From Prauserella marina (GTDB lineage Bacteria; Actinomycetota; Actinomycetes; Mycobacteriales; Pseudonocardiaceae): DNA of 64,000 nucleotides. Each line of letters begins with the position of its first letter. Within the stretch, counting starts at the first letter, position 1. This document shows, one piece after another, positions 10,682 to 18,997 of this stretch. The translations under genes were made by a program, and so were the position numbers. The stretch is taken from contig NZ_CP016354.1 in the NCBI RefSeq assembly GCF_002240355.1, positions 1-64,000 of the forward strand. The letters run 5' to 3'. A model generated the notes under the pieces. It was not told the DNA's origin. It saw only the letters and a program-made list of their open reading frames with translations, and ran no database searches.

Positions 10682-10735
10682 CGCGTATTTCTCCTGTTCA
10701 CCGGCTTCTGGGTGGCATCGGGGGAGTGCGACAGG

Positions 10736-11089
10736 TCAGGTCCCGATGGAGAGGTGACCGACCGAGTCCCAGACGTCGTAGATGCGCTGCTCGACCTCGT
10801 CGGACCACTCCCGGTTGTCGGTCGCGCGCGCCAGGCGGCCCTCGATCTCCAGCTGAGACAGCTGCTCCATGTAGAGCGCGCCGAACTCGGCGAGCAGGGC
10901 GGGGACCTCTCGGTCTGCTGCACGCAGGTCACGGATGGTCGGTTCGCTGCGCCAGTCCTGGCAGGTGCCGCTGGCCATAGCCAGAAGCTCGGGAGCGGTC
11001 GGGTCCACGGAGCTCGGCCGGGACGGCCGCGGCTTCCAGGAGCGAGCACCGCTGGCCTGGGCGTTCCCCGAGCTGATGATGCTGGTCAT
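10736..11089 (-). CDS. Small acidic protein leading the transfer operon
   Basis: 117 residues from the ATG at 11089, chosen because GGAGGGAAGA lies just upstream. An upstream in-frame ATG lacks such a site. The protein is soluble and acidic, with a predicted helical middle and an acidic C-terminal helix. It is the first gene of the minus-strand operon, directly facing the GntR regulator, so its promoter must lie in the palindrome-rich gap. Function unknown. Confidence 0.7.
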   Translation of the reverse strand: MTSIISSGNAQASGARSWKPRPSRPSSVDPTAPELLAMASGTCQDWRSEPTIRDLRAADREVPALLAEFGALYMEQLSQLEIEGRLARATDNREWSDEVEQRIYDVWDSVGHLSIGT

Positions 11090-11131
11090 CTGGGTTCTTC
11101 CCTCCACTCTCGCATCGTCATTACTATGCAT

Positions 11132-11150
11132 ACATCGCGTGACGCGATGT
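11132..11150. promoter_or_regulatory. Palindrome 1 of the divergent control region
   Basis: Perfect inverted repeat ACATCGCG-TGA-CGCGATGT in the 148-base gap between the divergent transfer operon and the GntR gene. A likely operator for the GntR/HutC regulator, whose family binds such dyads. Confidence 0.6.
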
Positions 11151-11180
11151 GTTTTGTGTAATAAACACCTCGCGGATAGT

Positions 11181-11194
11181 ACCTGTCAACAGGT
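11181..11194. promoter_or_regulatory. Palindrome 2 of the divergent control region
   Basis: Perfect dyad ACCTGT-CA-ACAGGT located about 45 bases from the GntR start, where it would overlap a promoter in either direction. Confidence 0.5.
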
Positions 11195-11203
11195 TGAGGT
11201 AGG

Positions 11204-11226
11204 TTTCTTGTACGAAACACAAGAAA
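11204..11226. promoter_or_regulatory. Palindrome 3, overlapping the GntR leader
   Basis: Perfect 8-base arms TTTCTTGT and ACAAGAAA around a 7-base spacer, ending next to the AAAGGGG ribosome-binding site of the GntR gene. Position fits autoregulation or an RNA hairpin masking that site. Confidence 0.55.
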
Positions 11227-11237
11227 GGGGCATCCAG

Positions 11238-12044
11238 GTGACCGAACCGCAGTACCGGCAGATCGCCGAGAAGCTGCGCGCCGACATCCGCGCTGGCAAG
11301 TGGGCGCCTGGTCAGCGGCTGCCTAGCCACGCCGAGCTCGCGGCGCTTTACAACGTGTCCGTCACTACGACCCGCGGCGCCGTTAGCGAGCTGGCGAAGG
11401 AGAACTTGGTGTTCACGGCGACGAGCCGGGGCACGATCGTCCGCAACCGTCAGATCCTCGACCACGTCGTGACAGATTCGATCCGCCCTGATCGCCCGCG
11501 GCGTTCCAGCGCGGACGTGTTCGTGGAGACGGCTGAGCGTGCCGGCCGCCAGGCTGAGAAGAAGTTCGAGATGCAGATCGTGCCAGCCACCCCGGAGGTC
11601 GCCGGCTGGCTCGGTATCGAGCCGAACTCGTGGGTGGTGGCACGCAGTCTCATCCAGTCCCTCGACGGCGAGCCCTGGTCCTGGGAGATCAGCCACTTCC
11701 CGAGGGATCTAGCGGAGGCCACCGGGATCGACTCCCCGCAGGACATTCCCGGTGGCACGATGCAGCGACTCAGGGAGCGCGGCTATCAGGAGACCTCGTT
11801 CGTGCACCTGGAGCACGCCCGGCCTGCCTCCAGGGAGGAAGCTGAGCGTCTGGCTGTCCCCATCGGGACCTGGATCACCGACTTCGTGCGGATCGCCAGC
11901 ACCGGTGAGCGGATCACACGGGCCACGCGCCGGCGGTTCGCCGCCGACCGGAACCGAATCATTCACGAACTCGGCGACGAACAGGGGCTCGCACTCATCC
12001 GCAACGCTCTGAACAGCGCGAACGACTCGGCGCGTGCCCATTGA
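11238..12044 (+). CDS. GntR-family (HutC/UTRA) transcriptional regulator
   Basis: 268 residues from the GTG at 11238, preceded by AAAGGGG. The N-terminal winged helix (about 1-70) has the GntR pattern (YRQIAEKLRADIRAGKWAPG, then LPSHAELAALYNVS). Residues 95-250 form a UTRA effector domain, recognisable from the VARSLIQSLDGEPW strand and the RRRFAADR end. Related regulators (KorA, TraR, Pra) control transfer and replication in Streptomyces plasmids. Divergent to the transfer operon with three palindromes between, so it probably represses that operon and itself. Ends in TTGA overlapping the acetyltransferase gene. Confidence 0.9.
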   Translation: MTEPQYRQIAEKLRADIRAGKWAPGQRLPSHAELAALYNVSVTTTRGAVSELAKENLVFTATSRGTIVRNRQILDHVVTDSIRPDRPRRSSADVFVETAERAGRQAEKKFEMQIVPATPEVAGWLGIEPNSWVVARSLIQSLDGEPWSWEISHFPRDLAEATGIDSPQDIPGGTMQRLRERGYQETSFVHLEHARPASREEAERLAVPIGTWITDFVRIASTGERITRATRRRFAADRNRIIHELGDEQGLALIRNALNSANDSARAH

Positions 12045-12586
12045 CCGTGACGATCCGCCCCGCCACGCCGGACGAGGTGCCGCTCATCGTGCGATGGCGG
12101 CAAGAGGCCGCGGACTGGCTGGCGACCAAGGGAACTGACCAATGGTCGGACGCCGGCCTGTCGGTGGAAGCGTTCGTCGACCGCGTGCGGCAGTCGATCG
12201 CCGCGGGCGAGACCTGGATCGCCGACGTCGACGGCGTCCCGGCCGCAACGATCGCCATCGACGAGTGGGCCAATCCGGGTCTGTGGACCGCCTCTGAACT
12301 GCACGAATCCGTCATGGTGCACCGCATGATCACCGATCCGGCGTTCCGGGGACGCGGCCTGGGCAAGGTGTTGCTCGACCACGCCGATAGCATCGCCCAG
12401 CAACGCAGCAAGCGCTACGTGCGGCTGGATGCCTGGACCACGAACACCGATCTGCACGACTACTACGAGCACCTGGGGTTCCGCCCGGTGCGGATCGTGC
12501 CGGAGTTCAGGACTCGCTCGGCCGCCCTATTCGAGCGCCCGGTGCACGCCGAAGTGCCCGCTGGCGGTACGGACGGCGAAGCGTAG
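12041..12586 (+). CDS. GNAT-family N-acetyltransferase
   Basis: 181 residues. The GNAT fold is shown by the start TIRPATPDEVPLI, motif A (MITDPAFRGRGLGKVLLDHA, acetyl-CoA loop RGRGLG) and a motif-B helix ending HLGFRPV. The TTG at 12041 overlaps the regulator's stop (TTGA); a GTG at 12047 is the alternative. Both mean coupled translation with the GntR gene, so expression may follow the same signal. Substrate unknown. Confidence 0.88.
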   Translation: MTVTIRPATPDEVPLIVRWRQEAADWLATKGTDQWSDAGLSVEAFVDRVRQSIAAGETWIADVDGVPAATIAIDEWANPGLWTASELHESVMVHRMITDPAFRGRGLGKVLLDHADSIAQQRSKRYVRLDAWTTNTDLHDYYEHLGFRPVRIVPEFRTRSAALFERPVHAEVPAGGTDGEA

Positions 12587-13270
12587 TCCGACCGCGCCCG
12601 TTCGCAGGGCCGGCAAATCGGACGCCGATACCCCCGAATAACCCCGTTTGAACAGGGAAAACGACCTCGGAGCACCCTTCAGCTGGTCCCGTTGGCGATG
12701 GTGACGAGATTTTGTCACCCGGTCGCGGCCGGACGGCCGCGGCCCGGCCTCGCGGTGCGGGAGTTGGCGTCCATGTCGCCCCCGCGGGCCGGGTGTGGCG
12801 CGGTTCGACGAGCCGAACGTCTGCCCGCACTGCACACGCAGCCAGGTGTTCACGTCGACGAGTCGGCGCCAGCCGTGACCAACGATGGGGCAAATCCGGC
12901 AATTCACCCCATTTATCAGGCCGAGGCAGGGTTCAGGGCGCGTCATCATGCCTGTGAACAGGGGAAACAGTGATGTGTCGCCTTGATGCTCGATGCGTTG
13001 CCCTGCGGGAGACACCCGGCGGGAGCTCGACGGGGTCGCACGGGAGGCGCAAGCCGGGCTGGTACGCCAGAAGTCGTTCGCCGGCGGGATGGAGTGGTCA
13101 CCTTCCCACCGACGAACGGGATTTCCTGACGGTTGCTGCCGCTGCGGCGCACGGTGGCCGTCGCCGAGCGAGCTCACGAGCCTTTGTCGGGCGCGAATAC
13201 GCCGCGTCCTGGGCCTGCGATGGCCGTCATGCGGGCTTCGCGAGCGTCAGTATGGCTCTGAACAGGGGGT
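12587..13270. other. Non-coding stretch with TGAACAG motifs
   Basis: No convincing gene. Three copies of the dispersed TGAACAG element fall here (near 12652, 12954 and 13257), two followed by near-identical GGGAAA-type bases. A minus-strand reading from GTG 12907 shows a Cys-x2-Cys start that could be a decayed zinc-ribbon gene, but its remainder is not coding-like. Confidence 0.4.
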
Positions 13271-13732
13271 TCAGCCGATTCGTGCGAGGCGGTGGCCGGG
13301 CACCTTGCCGTAGCGGGCGATCTCTTCGGCGGTGCGCTGAACTCGCTGCCAGTTGTTCATGAGCAGCGTTCGGGCGGCCTTCTCGGCATCGGCGAGGGTG
13401 TAGGTGGTGTACTGCTGGATCTCCATAATGATCTCCAGGTCGCCGCCCGTTCCACGAACTCCGGGTGCGGCGAGCCGCTTGGCCTTGCCCGTGCTGTGAC
13501 CCCATTCGTCGTAGAGCATCTGCTCGGCGACGGTGCCGGCGATCGTGCAGATCATGTCGGCCTCGTACGGGATCTGTCCGGTCTTGGGCAGGGTGTAGCC
13601 GCTTCCGTCGGAGAAGAAGCCGGGGACGGTGATCGTGACGTGCTTCAGCGCGACGCCGTGTTCGAGGAACGCGACGGTGTGGCCGGCCTCGTGGAAGGAG
13701 CACACCCGGATGCGCTCGTAGTCGGTGTTCAT
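13271..13732 (-). CDS. Small M41-like zinc metalloprotease domain protein
   Basis: 153 residues from ATG 13732 (GGAG upstream). The motif HEAGH at residues 14-18 is the zinc-binding signature of the FtsH (M41) peptidase domain, followed by a helical domain and a conserved-looking TIAGTVAEQMLYDE segment, as in M41. The AAA+ and membrane parts of FtsH are absent, so this is a stand-alone protease domain. Such short forms occur on phages and mobile elements. Substrate unknown. First of a tight set of small minus-strand genes, with 41 bases to the next. Confidence 0.8.
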   Translation of the reverse strand: MNTDYERIRVCSFHEAGHTVAFLEHGVALKHVTITVPGFFSDGSGYTLPKTGQIPYEADMICTIAGTVAEQMLYDEWGHSTGKAKRLAAPGVRGTGGDLEIIMEIQQYTTYTLADAEKAARTLLMNNWQRVQRTAEEIARYGKVPGHRLARIG

Positions 13733-13773
13733 CGTGGTCTCCGTTCGATGCGTGGTGACGGTGTTTGCGCTGT

Positions 13774-14384
13774 TCAGGCGTGCGTGTCGGCCCAGTGTTG
13801 AAGGACATCCCGGACGGTCGAGTCGGCCCCGTAGTCGGAGGCGAGGACCGTGACCTGGTGGGCACGATAGAGGGCGTGGATCGCGGTGCGATGGCACTCC
13901 ATGAAGTGAAACCGCAGGTCGCGGCGGGACAAGTGGGTTCCGAATCCGGTGGTGACGACCCAGTGGTCGTCAGCGCGGTACCGGGTGACGTCCACCCAGG
14001 CGCCTCGTGGCCGGAACGGCCGGCGGGGCTCGGCGTAGTGGATCACCACCAGCCCGGCCGCGTTTGCGCTGTTCACGAGATCCTCGGAAGTGTCGGCGTC
14101 GACGAGCCTGTCGACGGCCGCTCGCTGCGACCAGGGCCGGCCGTTGTAGCCGAGCTGCGGCTCGTGGCGGGCTGTGAGCACATGGTCAGGTAGCCCGCAC
14201 GGTTCACCGCGGCGAGGATGGGCACGAGCTCGTTGGTCTCCTCGTCAGGACCGTTGCCGGGGACGTAGCCCGGCTGAGACTCGAGCTCGCCTTCGAGCCA
14301 GGCCGCGGTCAGCTGGCCGAGGTCGGTCAGCGAGCGGGCCGCATACCATCGTTCGGCATCGGCGCGTGACATGTTCATCGTCAT
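13774..14384 (-). pseudogene. DUF6919-like gene with one-base frameshift
   Basis: The first 77 codons from ATG 14384 (RADAERWYAARSLTDLGQLT, then LAAVNRAGYLTMCSQP) and the later codons (HEPQLGYNGRPWSQRAAVDR onward) lie in two frames. They join into one product of about 203 residues, typical of DUF6919, if one base is restored near 14165-14172 (CAGCCCGCC on the minus strand read as CAGCCCGGCC). Either a consensus error, a recent mutation or recoding. Function unknown; the family is common in Streptomyces and their mobile elements. RBS GGAG before the ATG. Confidence 0.7.
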
Positions 14385-14406
14385 TCTGATCTCCAGTCCG
14401 CGCTGT

Positions 14407-14679
14407 TCAGGCCAGGTATGCCGGGATGCTGATGTCGAGTCGGTGACCGAGCAGCACGGCCGCGTCTTCGGTGATCGGTCCCGATGCGGCGCGGTGTTGC
14501 TGGAGCAGGACCGCCTCGACGTAGTAGGCGACCTCGACCAGGTAGGCGCTGCTCAAGATGGCGATCTCGCGGTCGACGACCTCCAGGACAGAGGCCGCGA
14601 TCGCTGGGTCGAGCGCCTGGCGGCGCGCCAGCTCAGCGGTTCTGGGGTCGACGTCGACTGACACGTCCAGGCTGTTCAC
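14407..14679 (-). CDS. Small helical hypothetical protein
   Basis: 90 residues from GTG 14679, preceded by GGAGGTGG and overlapping the TGA of the upstream gene (GTGA). Mostly predicted helix with Ala/Leu/Val-rich central region (LEVVDREIAILSSAYLVEVA). No family recognised. Its stop codon lies inside a TGAACAG element. Confidence 0.65.
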   Translation of the reverse strand: MNSLDVSVDVDPRTAELARRQALDPAIAASVLEVVDREIAILSSAYLVEVAYYVEAVLLQQHRAASGPITEDAAVLLGHRLDISIPAYLA

Positions 14680-14998
14680 CGCGCCACCTCCAGGGTGGAG
14701 CCGGTGCTGGCTTCGACTGCCCAACGACCATGGGTGTGGGCGATGTTCGCCCACCGGTCGGCACGGGCGTCGACGGCCAGGCGCTCGGCGCTTCCCGGCC
14801 GGAAACGCACCGCGAACTCGCGGATCTGCGCGGCGAGGAGGTCGGCGGAGTGCGCTGCCAGGTCAGGGCTGCCGCCGCGGCGGGCTGGTCATCGTGCCTG
14901 AGCTGGTGAAATGCGTCCTGAACGGCGGACTTGCAATGGACGTAGAGCGCCTGAGCGGACGTGCTGGCCGACAGCGGCCAGGCCGGATCTGAATACAC
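14676..14998 (-). pseudogene. Small gene with one-base frameshift
   Basis: From ATG 14998 (upstream GAGGTGAG) the frame codes a plausible N-terminus. Coding character then switches to another frame (DLAAHSADLLAAQIREFAVR onward, ending at TGA 14676). One added base near 14870-14885, again at CAGCCCGCC on the minus strand, gives a continuous protein of about 107 residues. Same sequence context and direction as the defect in the neighbouring gene. No family recognised. Confidence 0.6.
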
Positions 14999-15203
14999 TG
15001 GGGCTCACCTCACTGCTGGTGGGGTTGGCGATCCGGGGCGTGCTGTAGGAGGCGATGCTCCGGGTCGCCGTTTTGGCGGTTTCCTGGGTTGTTGATGGCT
15101 CTGAACAGGAGTTATGGCGATTCAGCACGGGTGATGGGGCGCAGGTCACCTCGTGCCCTTGATGGCGGGACGTCGAGCTGGTGCGCCGTACCCGTTCGCT
15201 CGC

Positions 15204-15470
15204 TCATTCCTGGCTCTCACCGCCCTTCCTGGCGTTCTCGATCCGCTTGCGCACCTTGTAGACGTGCTGGGCCGTGCGCCCGGTCGCGGCGCCGATCGCC
15301 GTCTCGTTCATGCCGCGCTGCTTGCCGTAGCGCCAGGCGGCTTCGTCGGCGATCTTCGACTCGCCGCGCAGCCAGTCCTCGAGCTCGTGCACGGCTTTGG
15401 CGTAGGCGAGGGGATCGGCATCCGGACCGGGAAGTTCGGGCGGCGGCTGTCGGTTCGTCGTGTCGTTCAC
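15204..15470 (-). CDS. Small HTH-like protein next to the candidate origin
   Basis: 88 residues from GTG 15470; a TTG at 15485 is possible. The middle (WRYGKQRGMNETAIGAATGR followed by TAQHVYKVRKRIENARK) looks like a helix-turn-helix with a basic recognition helix. It lies right beside an inverted repeat (15478-15492) and the repeat-rich region, so it could be an autoregulator or a replication-control protein (inference). Confidence 0.65.
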   Translation of the reverse strand: MNDTTNRQPPPELPGPDADPLAYAKAVHELEDWLRGESKIADEAAWRYGKQRGMNETAIGAATGRTAQHVYKVRKRIENARKGGESQE

Positions 15471-15581
15471 AGCACGATTCAACAACGTTGAAACGTTCGC
15501 GTCAACAATGTTTCTCCTGCCTTTCTCCGGCAGTGAATCCCTCTAGGGCGACCACGACCGGTCACCGCACGTGATCACGGA

Positions 15582-15657
15582 ATCGCCAAGTTGTCGATCA
15601 TGGAATGCCAACTTTGGCGTTCTAAACGCCAAACGACCTTGGCGATCAATTGGCTAT
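15582..15657. repeat. Iteron-like TTGGCG half-sites
   Basis: Half-sites read CGCCAA or TTGGCG (one GCCAA, one TTGGC) in both orientations. The central pair forms a perfect dyad at 15613-15633: TTTGGCGTT, three bases, AACGCCAAA. A further CGCCAA occurs near 16211. Confidence 0.55.
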
Positions 15658-15696
15658 TCTTTCGTACGTCTCGTGTGTGATATACCTAGATTCGCG

Positions 15697-15735
15697 CGCG
15701 CGCGTACGCGCGTCACGCGTGTGCGTACGCGCGCG
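15697..15735. repeat. CG-alternating palindrome
   Basis: Arms CGCGCGCGTACGC (15697-15709) and its complement (15723-15735) flank a 13-base centre containing ACGCGT. The alternating purine-pyrimidine tract could adopt Z-DNA or a cruciform. Confidence 0.7.
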
Positions 15736-15918
15736 GGCCTGCGCGTACGGGCACCTGTGATGACGCGTATCCGCGCGAAACGCCATGTCGATCCGCTTGG
15801 CATTTACTCGGCGTCACTGATCCGAAGTCGATCAACATCACTTCTGACCTGGTTCGCCTCCGCCGTTGGGCCGCCGCTGAATGCCCGGCGGAGCAACTGG
15901 GCCCCGCCGGCCGTGGAG

Positions 15919-16151
15919 TCAGGAGAGGCGGTCGTTCGGCGCCTCGCTGATCAGCTTCAGCATCTCGTCCCGGCTTCCCGTATCCAGCTCCTCTGCCTCC
16001 TCGTGATCCACGCCTTGTAGTGGCCGTTCGGGTCGGTCTTGCCCTTGTTGTCCATCGGGCCGAGCACCGAGTACCGCCGCCCCTCGGTGCGGTCGAGCGT
16101 CGAGGGGAACTGACCGTCGGGGTTCTCGTCGAAGAGGATCTTGTTCGCCAT
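15919..16151 (-). pseudogene. Small acidic gene with one-base frameshift
   Basis: From ATG 16151 the product starts MANKILFDENPDGQFPSTLD and runs to about codon 48. The acidic continuation (HEEAEELDTGSRDEMLKLIS, ending at TGA 15919) lies in another frame. One extra base near 16007-16010 (TGGAT read as TGGGAT) restores a 77-residue protein. No family recognised. Confidence 0.6.
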
Positions 16152-16244
16152 CGTGGACCTCCATCGCCCTGTGCTGGCGTTCCGTCGTACTGTCAGTATT
16201 AAACACCGTTTCGCCAATGTAGTCAAGACTGGTGTCAACAAGGT

Positions 16245-16259
16245 TTAAACGTCGTTTAA
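16245..16259. promoter_or_regulatory. Perfect dyad upstream of two divergent small genes
   Basis: TTAAACG-T-CGTTTAA sits between the minus-strand gene at 16151 and the plus-strand gene at 16309, in an AT-rich promoter-like gap. Probable operator. Confidence 0.55.
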
Positions 16260-16308
16260 TCGAGTGGTCCGACCCGGTGTGCAGAGCAGATGCGACAGGA
16301 GCCCCGCG

Positions 16309-16584
16309 ATGACGACCTCGCCAAGCAAGACGGTTCACACCTGCAACCCGAGCGACCCCGGCAAGCCGCTGCCCTTCGGCCGCAAGGCCGAGGCCGGTGT
16401 CTGCCCGCGCTGCGACGAGCTGCGAAACGGTGCTCCGCCGCGCACCCTGAGCTGGGTGGACAACGTTCGTCGGCAAGAGCAGGAGGATGCTCAGCGCACC
16501 CGTGACATCCGCGCTCACTTCGGGCCCCACGGTCCCCATGCCCGCGGTGAATGCGGGCCGGTCTGCACCTACGGCGACTGGTGA
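16309..16584 (+). CDS. Conserved small Cys-rich protein
   Basis: 91 residues from ATG 16309. The pattern HTCNPSDPGKPLPFGRK followed by VCPRCDEL and a PPRTLSWVDNVRR basic stretch is one I associate with small proteins carried by actinomycete plasmids and integrative elements. One CxxC plus later Cys/His residues suggest zinc binding. Function unknown. It converges with the replication-protein gene, the two stops being 14 bases apart. Confidence 0.7.
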   Translation: MTTSPSKTVHTCNPSDPGKPLPFGRKAEAGVCPRCDELRNGAPPRTLSWVDNVRRQEQEDAQRTRDIRAHFGPHGPHARGECGPVCTYGDW

Positions 16585-16597
16585 ACACGACATCGGA

Positions 16598-18538
16598 TCA
16601 CCAGCCACCGGTGCTGAGGTCGTGGTTGCACCGGACATCCGGTGCAGCCGGGTCGGTCGGGTCCGTAGTCAGCCAGCCGTATTCGTCGCACAACGGGCAG
16701 TTGTCGATCGCGGCACGCTTGGCAGCCCCGTCGGCAAGCTGGGCGCGTTCGGCCTGGTCGCGGTGGTGCTGGCTGGTCTCGTCATCGGAAGCGATCAACG
16801 TGAGAACCCGATCCGGCGCCCCGAGGAGCCGGGCGTGCTCAAGCAGCAGCGCCCGGTCGGTATCCGGCTCGGCGAGCCGTCGACGCAGGGCGGCCGGGGG
16901 CAGCTGCGGGATCGCACGCTTGAACCTCGCCTTGATCCAGCCAGGCGAGTTGCGGATGTCGTAGGGCAGGTGCGGGTATTCGGGCACGCCGTGGATCAAG
17001 TCGGCAAGGTCGTCCCAGGTCCAGCGCCACTCGGAGAGCAGCCGGCTGCCGCGGATGAGGCTCGCCAGCCAGCGCACCGAGACGTCCTCGCAGAGCACCG
17101 GATGTAGCCGCGACCGAAGAAGCCACTCAGCAGCCCGCACGGCCTCGCTCTGCTGCGCCTTGGGTCGATCACCCTCCGATGGCCGTGTTCGTCCGTTGAC
17201 GGCCGAATCGGCGCCTTTCTGGCTCGGCCGGAACCCCTTTTGGTCTGAGCCCGGCGAAGCCGGTCGGTTATCCACAGTCTGTTTGCTACTGGACTCCAAT
17301 AGATCATTAAGTATGACCTTCGGGGGGTGGCCAAATTGATCAGGACGAAGCAGACCGACTGCATTTCCGCTGGTCACGGCGTTTGCGGCGTCGGTGCCGG
17401 TCAGGCGGGTCAGCTGCCCGTCGTGGCCGATGGCGAACAGCTCGCGGTAGACGCCGGCGTTGGCCACCGGCACCAGCTCGGCCATGTAGTGCCGCGCCAG
17501 GGCGTCGCCGGGGGAGTCAGACAGCTTCGTGTGCGCGCGGGTGATGGCGGCTTCCTCGGCCCGCTCAGCGGCGCTCATGGGTGTCCTGAGCTCGTAGACC
17601 GGCACCAGCTGAACCCAGCCCTGCTCCAGCTCCTCGACCGCGGCCAGGGCGGCCGCGTGCTCGGGGGAGAGGGCATCGGCGGCGGCCTCGGCGGCCTGGT
17701 CGCCGAACAGGCCGCCGCGTACCGCGTCCAGTTCGGCCATCGCGCGAGCGACCGCCGCGTCCTCCGCAGCTTCGGCGGCCGCCGCGCGGGCCTCACGTTC
17801 GGCCTGTTCAGCGGCGGTCTCGTCGTCTGGAACGAACTGGCGCGCCAGTTTCTCCAGACCAGGCAGCACTTCGTGTAGCAGTCCCTCGCGCTGGAGCCAC
17901 GCCACACAGCGCCGCACCGTGCGCGTCGAACAGCCGACCGCGGCCGCGATCTCCTCCTGCGACACCCAGGTCAGCGGTCGGCCCTGACAGTCTGAACAGC
18001 AACGGAGCACGTTCGCGATGCGCCACCAGCGCCGTCGTTTCGGGTTATAGCGGAACTCCTGGCCTGGCCCGGTCTGCTGCTCGATGTGGGCCGCGACGGC
18101 CTCCATCCAGGCATCCGGGGACAAGGCCAGCCGGCTATAGCGCGGCGGAACGCGCTCGAGCACGTAGCGCACCAGGTCGCACCGCGCGGGAATGGCGATC
18201 CACCGCAGTGTTTCCCACCGGATGCCCGCCTCGATCAGGCACCGGTCGATTGGGTGCCGCGCGTCGTATTCCTCGACCGCGGCCACCAATGCCTCGAACT
18301 CGGCCGTGCCCTCCAGATCGACCGTCAGATGGCCGTCCTCGTCGATCGTGGTCACCACGGCGTCCTCGCCCCCGGCGGCGTGCCAGCAACGATCACACAC
18401 CAGCAGCTCGTTGACCGGCATCAGCCCATCGCCCACCGATTGCGGCAACCTCGCGCGGCCCGGCGCGCGGTGACATTTGCTGCATGTCCGGCGCTGAACA
18501 GGGGAAACGGCTTCGCCGGGGGCTACTGCGGTGGTCAC
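16598..18538 (-). CDS. Candidate plasmid replication initiator with helix-turn-helix
   Basis: 646 residues. The N-terminus has a treble-clef-like zinc site (CSKC...CDRC). Residues 130-235 include two further Cys and a winged/HTH segment (VSQEEIAAAVGCSTRTVRRC). An Ala/Glu-rich coiled coil follows (245-320), then a polar linker (410-465) and a C-terminal domain (RWTWDDLADLIHGVPEYPHL, then IRNSPGWIKARF) with a last zinc pair (CPLCDEYGW and CNHD). This layout resembles HTH replication proteins of actinomycete plasmids, so it is called a Rep candidate, not proven. Start GTG 18538. The origin-like region is about 0.7 kb beyond its 3' end. Confidence 0.6.
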   Translation of the reverse strand: MTTAVAPGEAVSPVQRRTCSKCHRAPGRARLPQSVGDGLMPVNELLVCDRCWHAAGGEDAVVTTIDEDGHLTVDLEGTAEFEALVAAVEEYDARHPIDRCLIEAGIRWETLRWIAIPARCDLVRYVLERVPPRYSRLALSPDAWMEAVAAHIEQQTGPGQEFRYNPKRRRWWRIANVLRCCSDCQGRPLTWVSQEEIAAAVGCSTRTVRRCVAWLQREGLLHEVLPGLEKLARQFVPDDETAAEQAEREARAAAAEAAEDAAVARAMAELDAVRGGLFGDQAAEAAADALSPEHAAALAAVEELEQGWVQLVPVYELRTPMSAAERAEEAAITRAHTKLSDSPGDALARHYMAELVPVANAGVYRELFAIGHDGQLTRLTGTDAANAVTSGNAVGLLRPDQFGHPPKVILNDLLESSSKQTVDNRPASPGSDQKGFRPSQKGADSAVNGRTRPSEGDRPKAQQSEAVRAAEWLLRSRLHPVLCEDVSVRWLASLIRGSRLLSEWRWTWDDLADLIHGVPEYPHLPYDIRNSPGWIKARFKRAIPQLPPAALRRRLAEPDTDRALLLEHARLLGAPDRVLTLIASDDETSQHHRDQAERAQLADGAAKRAAIDNCPLCDEYGWLTTDPTDPAAPDVRCNHDLSTGGW

Positions 18539-18566
18539 ACAACCACCGCCCGTGACTCGCCGGCCG

Positions 18567-18590
18567 GTGACCTGGGGAAACGGAGGTCAC
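18567..18590. promoter_or_regulatory. Dyad just upstream of the Rep candidate
   Basis: GTGACCT and AGGTCAC flank GGGGAAACGG, about 30 bases upstream of the start codon. The central GGGGAAACGG recurs at 18497 inside the first codons of the gene. Likely autoregulatory operator. Confidence 0.55.
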
Positions 18591-18997
18591 ACTGCGGCTC
18601 AGCAGCAGGCAAATGGCCTGTGAGCAGGGAGAAAGCTGGCGCGACACGAGTGTTCTCGAGCGCGCGCGAGTAGACCGCGCTTCGGGTGGTGGGTATGATG
18701 ACCCACCAGAAGCGCCGTGTTGTTGGCACGACGAGGGGCTTCTTTCTCCGAACCGCAAGGTTCGGGGTTATGCGAAGGCCGGTGTCGCAAGCACTGGACT
18801 TCGCTGGACGAGCAAGGGGTGGTGCCCGAGCTCATCCGGTGGATATGTCGGATGTTGGTGCGAAGCCGATATTCGGGTTGTGAACTGAAGTTGGAGTAGG
18901 GCGCTCTGGCTGGTGAGGCCAGTTGGAGTGTCCGAGTGAGTGACTAATTGGGTGGTTCGTCAGAACTCGGGCGTGTAACAGCGCCTTCCAAACTTGC
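18591..18997. other. Gene-free leader region with several RNA-like hairpins
   Basis: No gene. Hairpins include GGTGGGT-6-ACCCACC near 18685-18710, with CGCTTC/GAAGCG outside it. There is also CCGAACC-GCAA-GGTTCGG (18748-18765), which has a GNRA-type loop. At 18900-18985, GGCGCT and AGCGCC could close an 86-base structure with an internal CTGGC/GCCAG stem. A counter-transcript or small RNA controlling the Rep gene is possible, but nothing shows transcription. Confidence 0.3.

Larger units (their letters stand above)
15478..15918. other. Candidate origin or control region, repeat-rich and gene-free
   Basis: No gene in 440 bases. It holds a TTCAAC/GTTGAA dyad (15478-15492), six TTGGC(G)/(C)GCCAA half-sites between about 15582 and 15657, and a 39-base imperfect CG-alternating palindrome. 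Local A+T content in 15560-15690 is well above the surroundings. These are typical ingredients of an iteron origin or a multi-operator site. Beside it lies the candidate replication initiator. Confidence 0.45.

Noticed and set aside
12527-12907. Possible zinc-ribbon gene starting CRICPIVGHGWRRLVDV
   Set aside because: Only the first 35 residues look protein-like; no RBS, and the rest is Arg-rich antisense-type sequence. Perhaps a remnant.
14063-14085. Programmed frameshifting as the explanation for the broken small genes
   Set aside because: The CAGCCCG context is not a recognised slippery heptamer, and other breaks have different contexts; a missing base is simpler.
18900-18985. tRNA-like outline (closing stem GGCGCT/AGCGCC about 85 bases apart)
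   Set aside because: No T-loop GTTCGA pattern at the right distance, no acceptable anticodon arm, and D-arm geometry does not fit.
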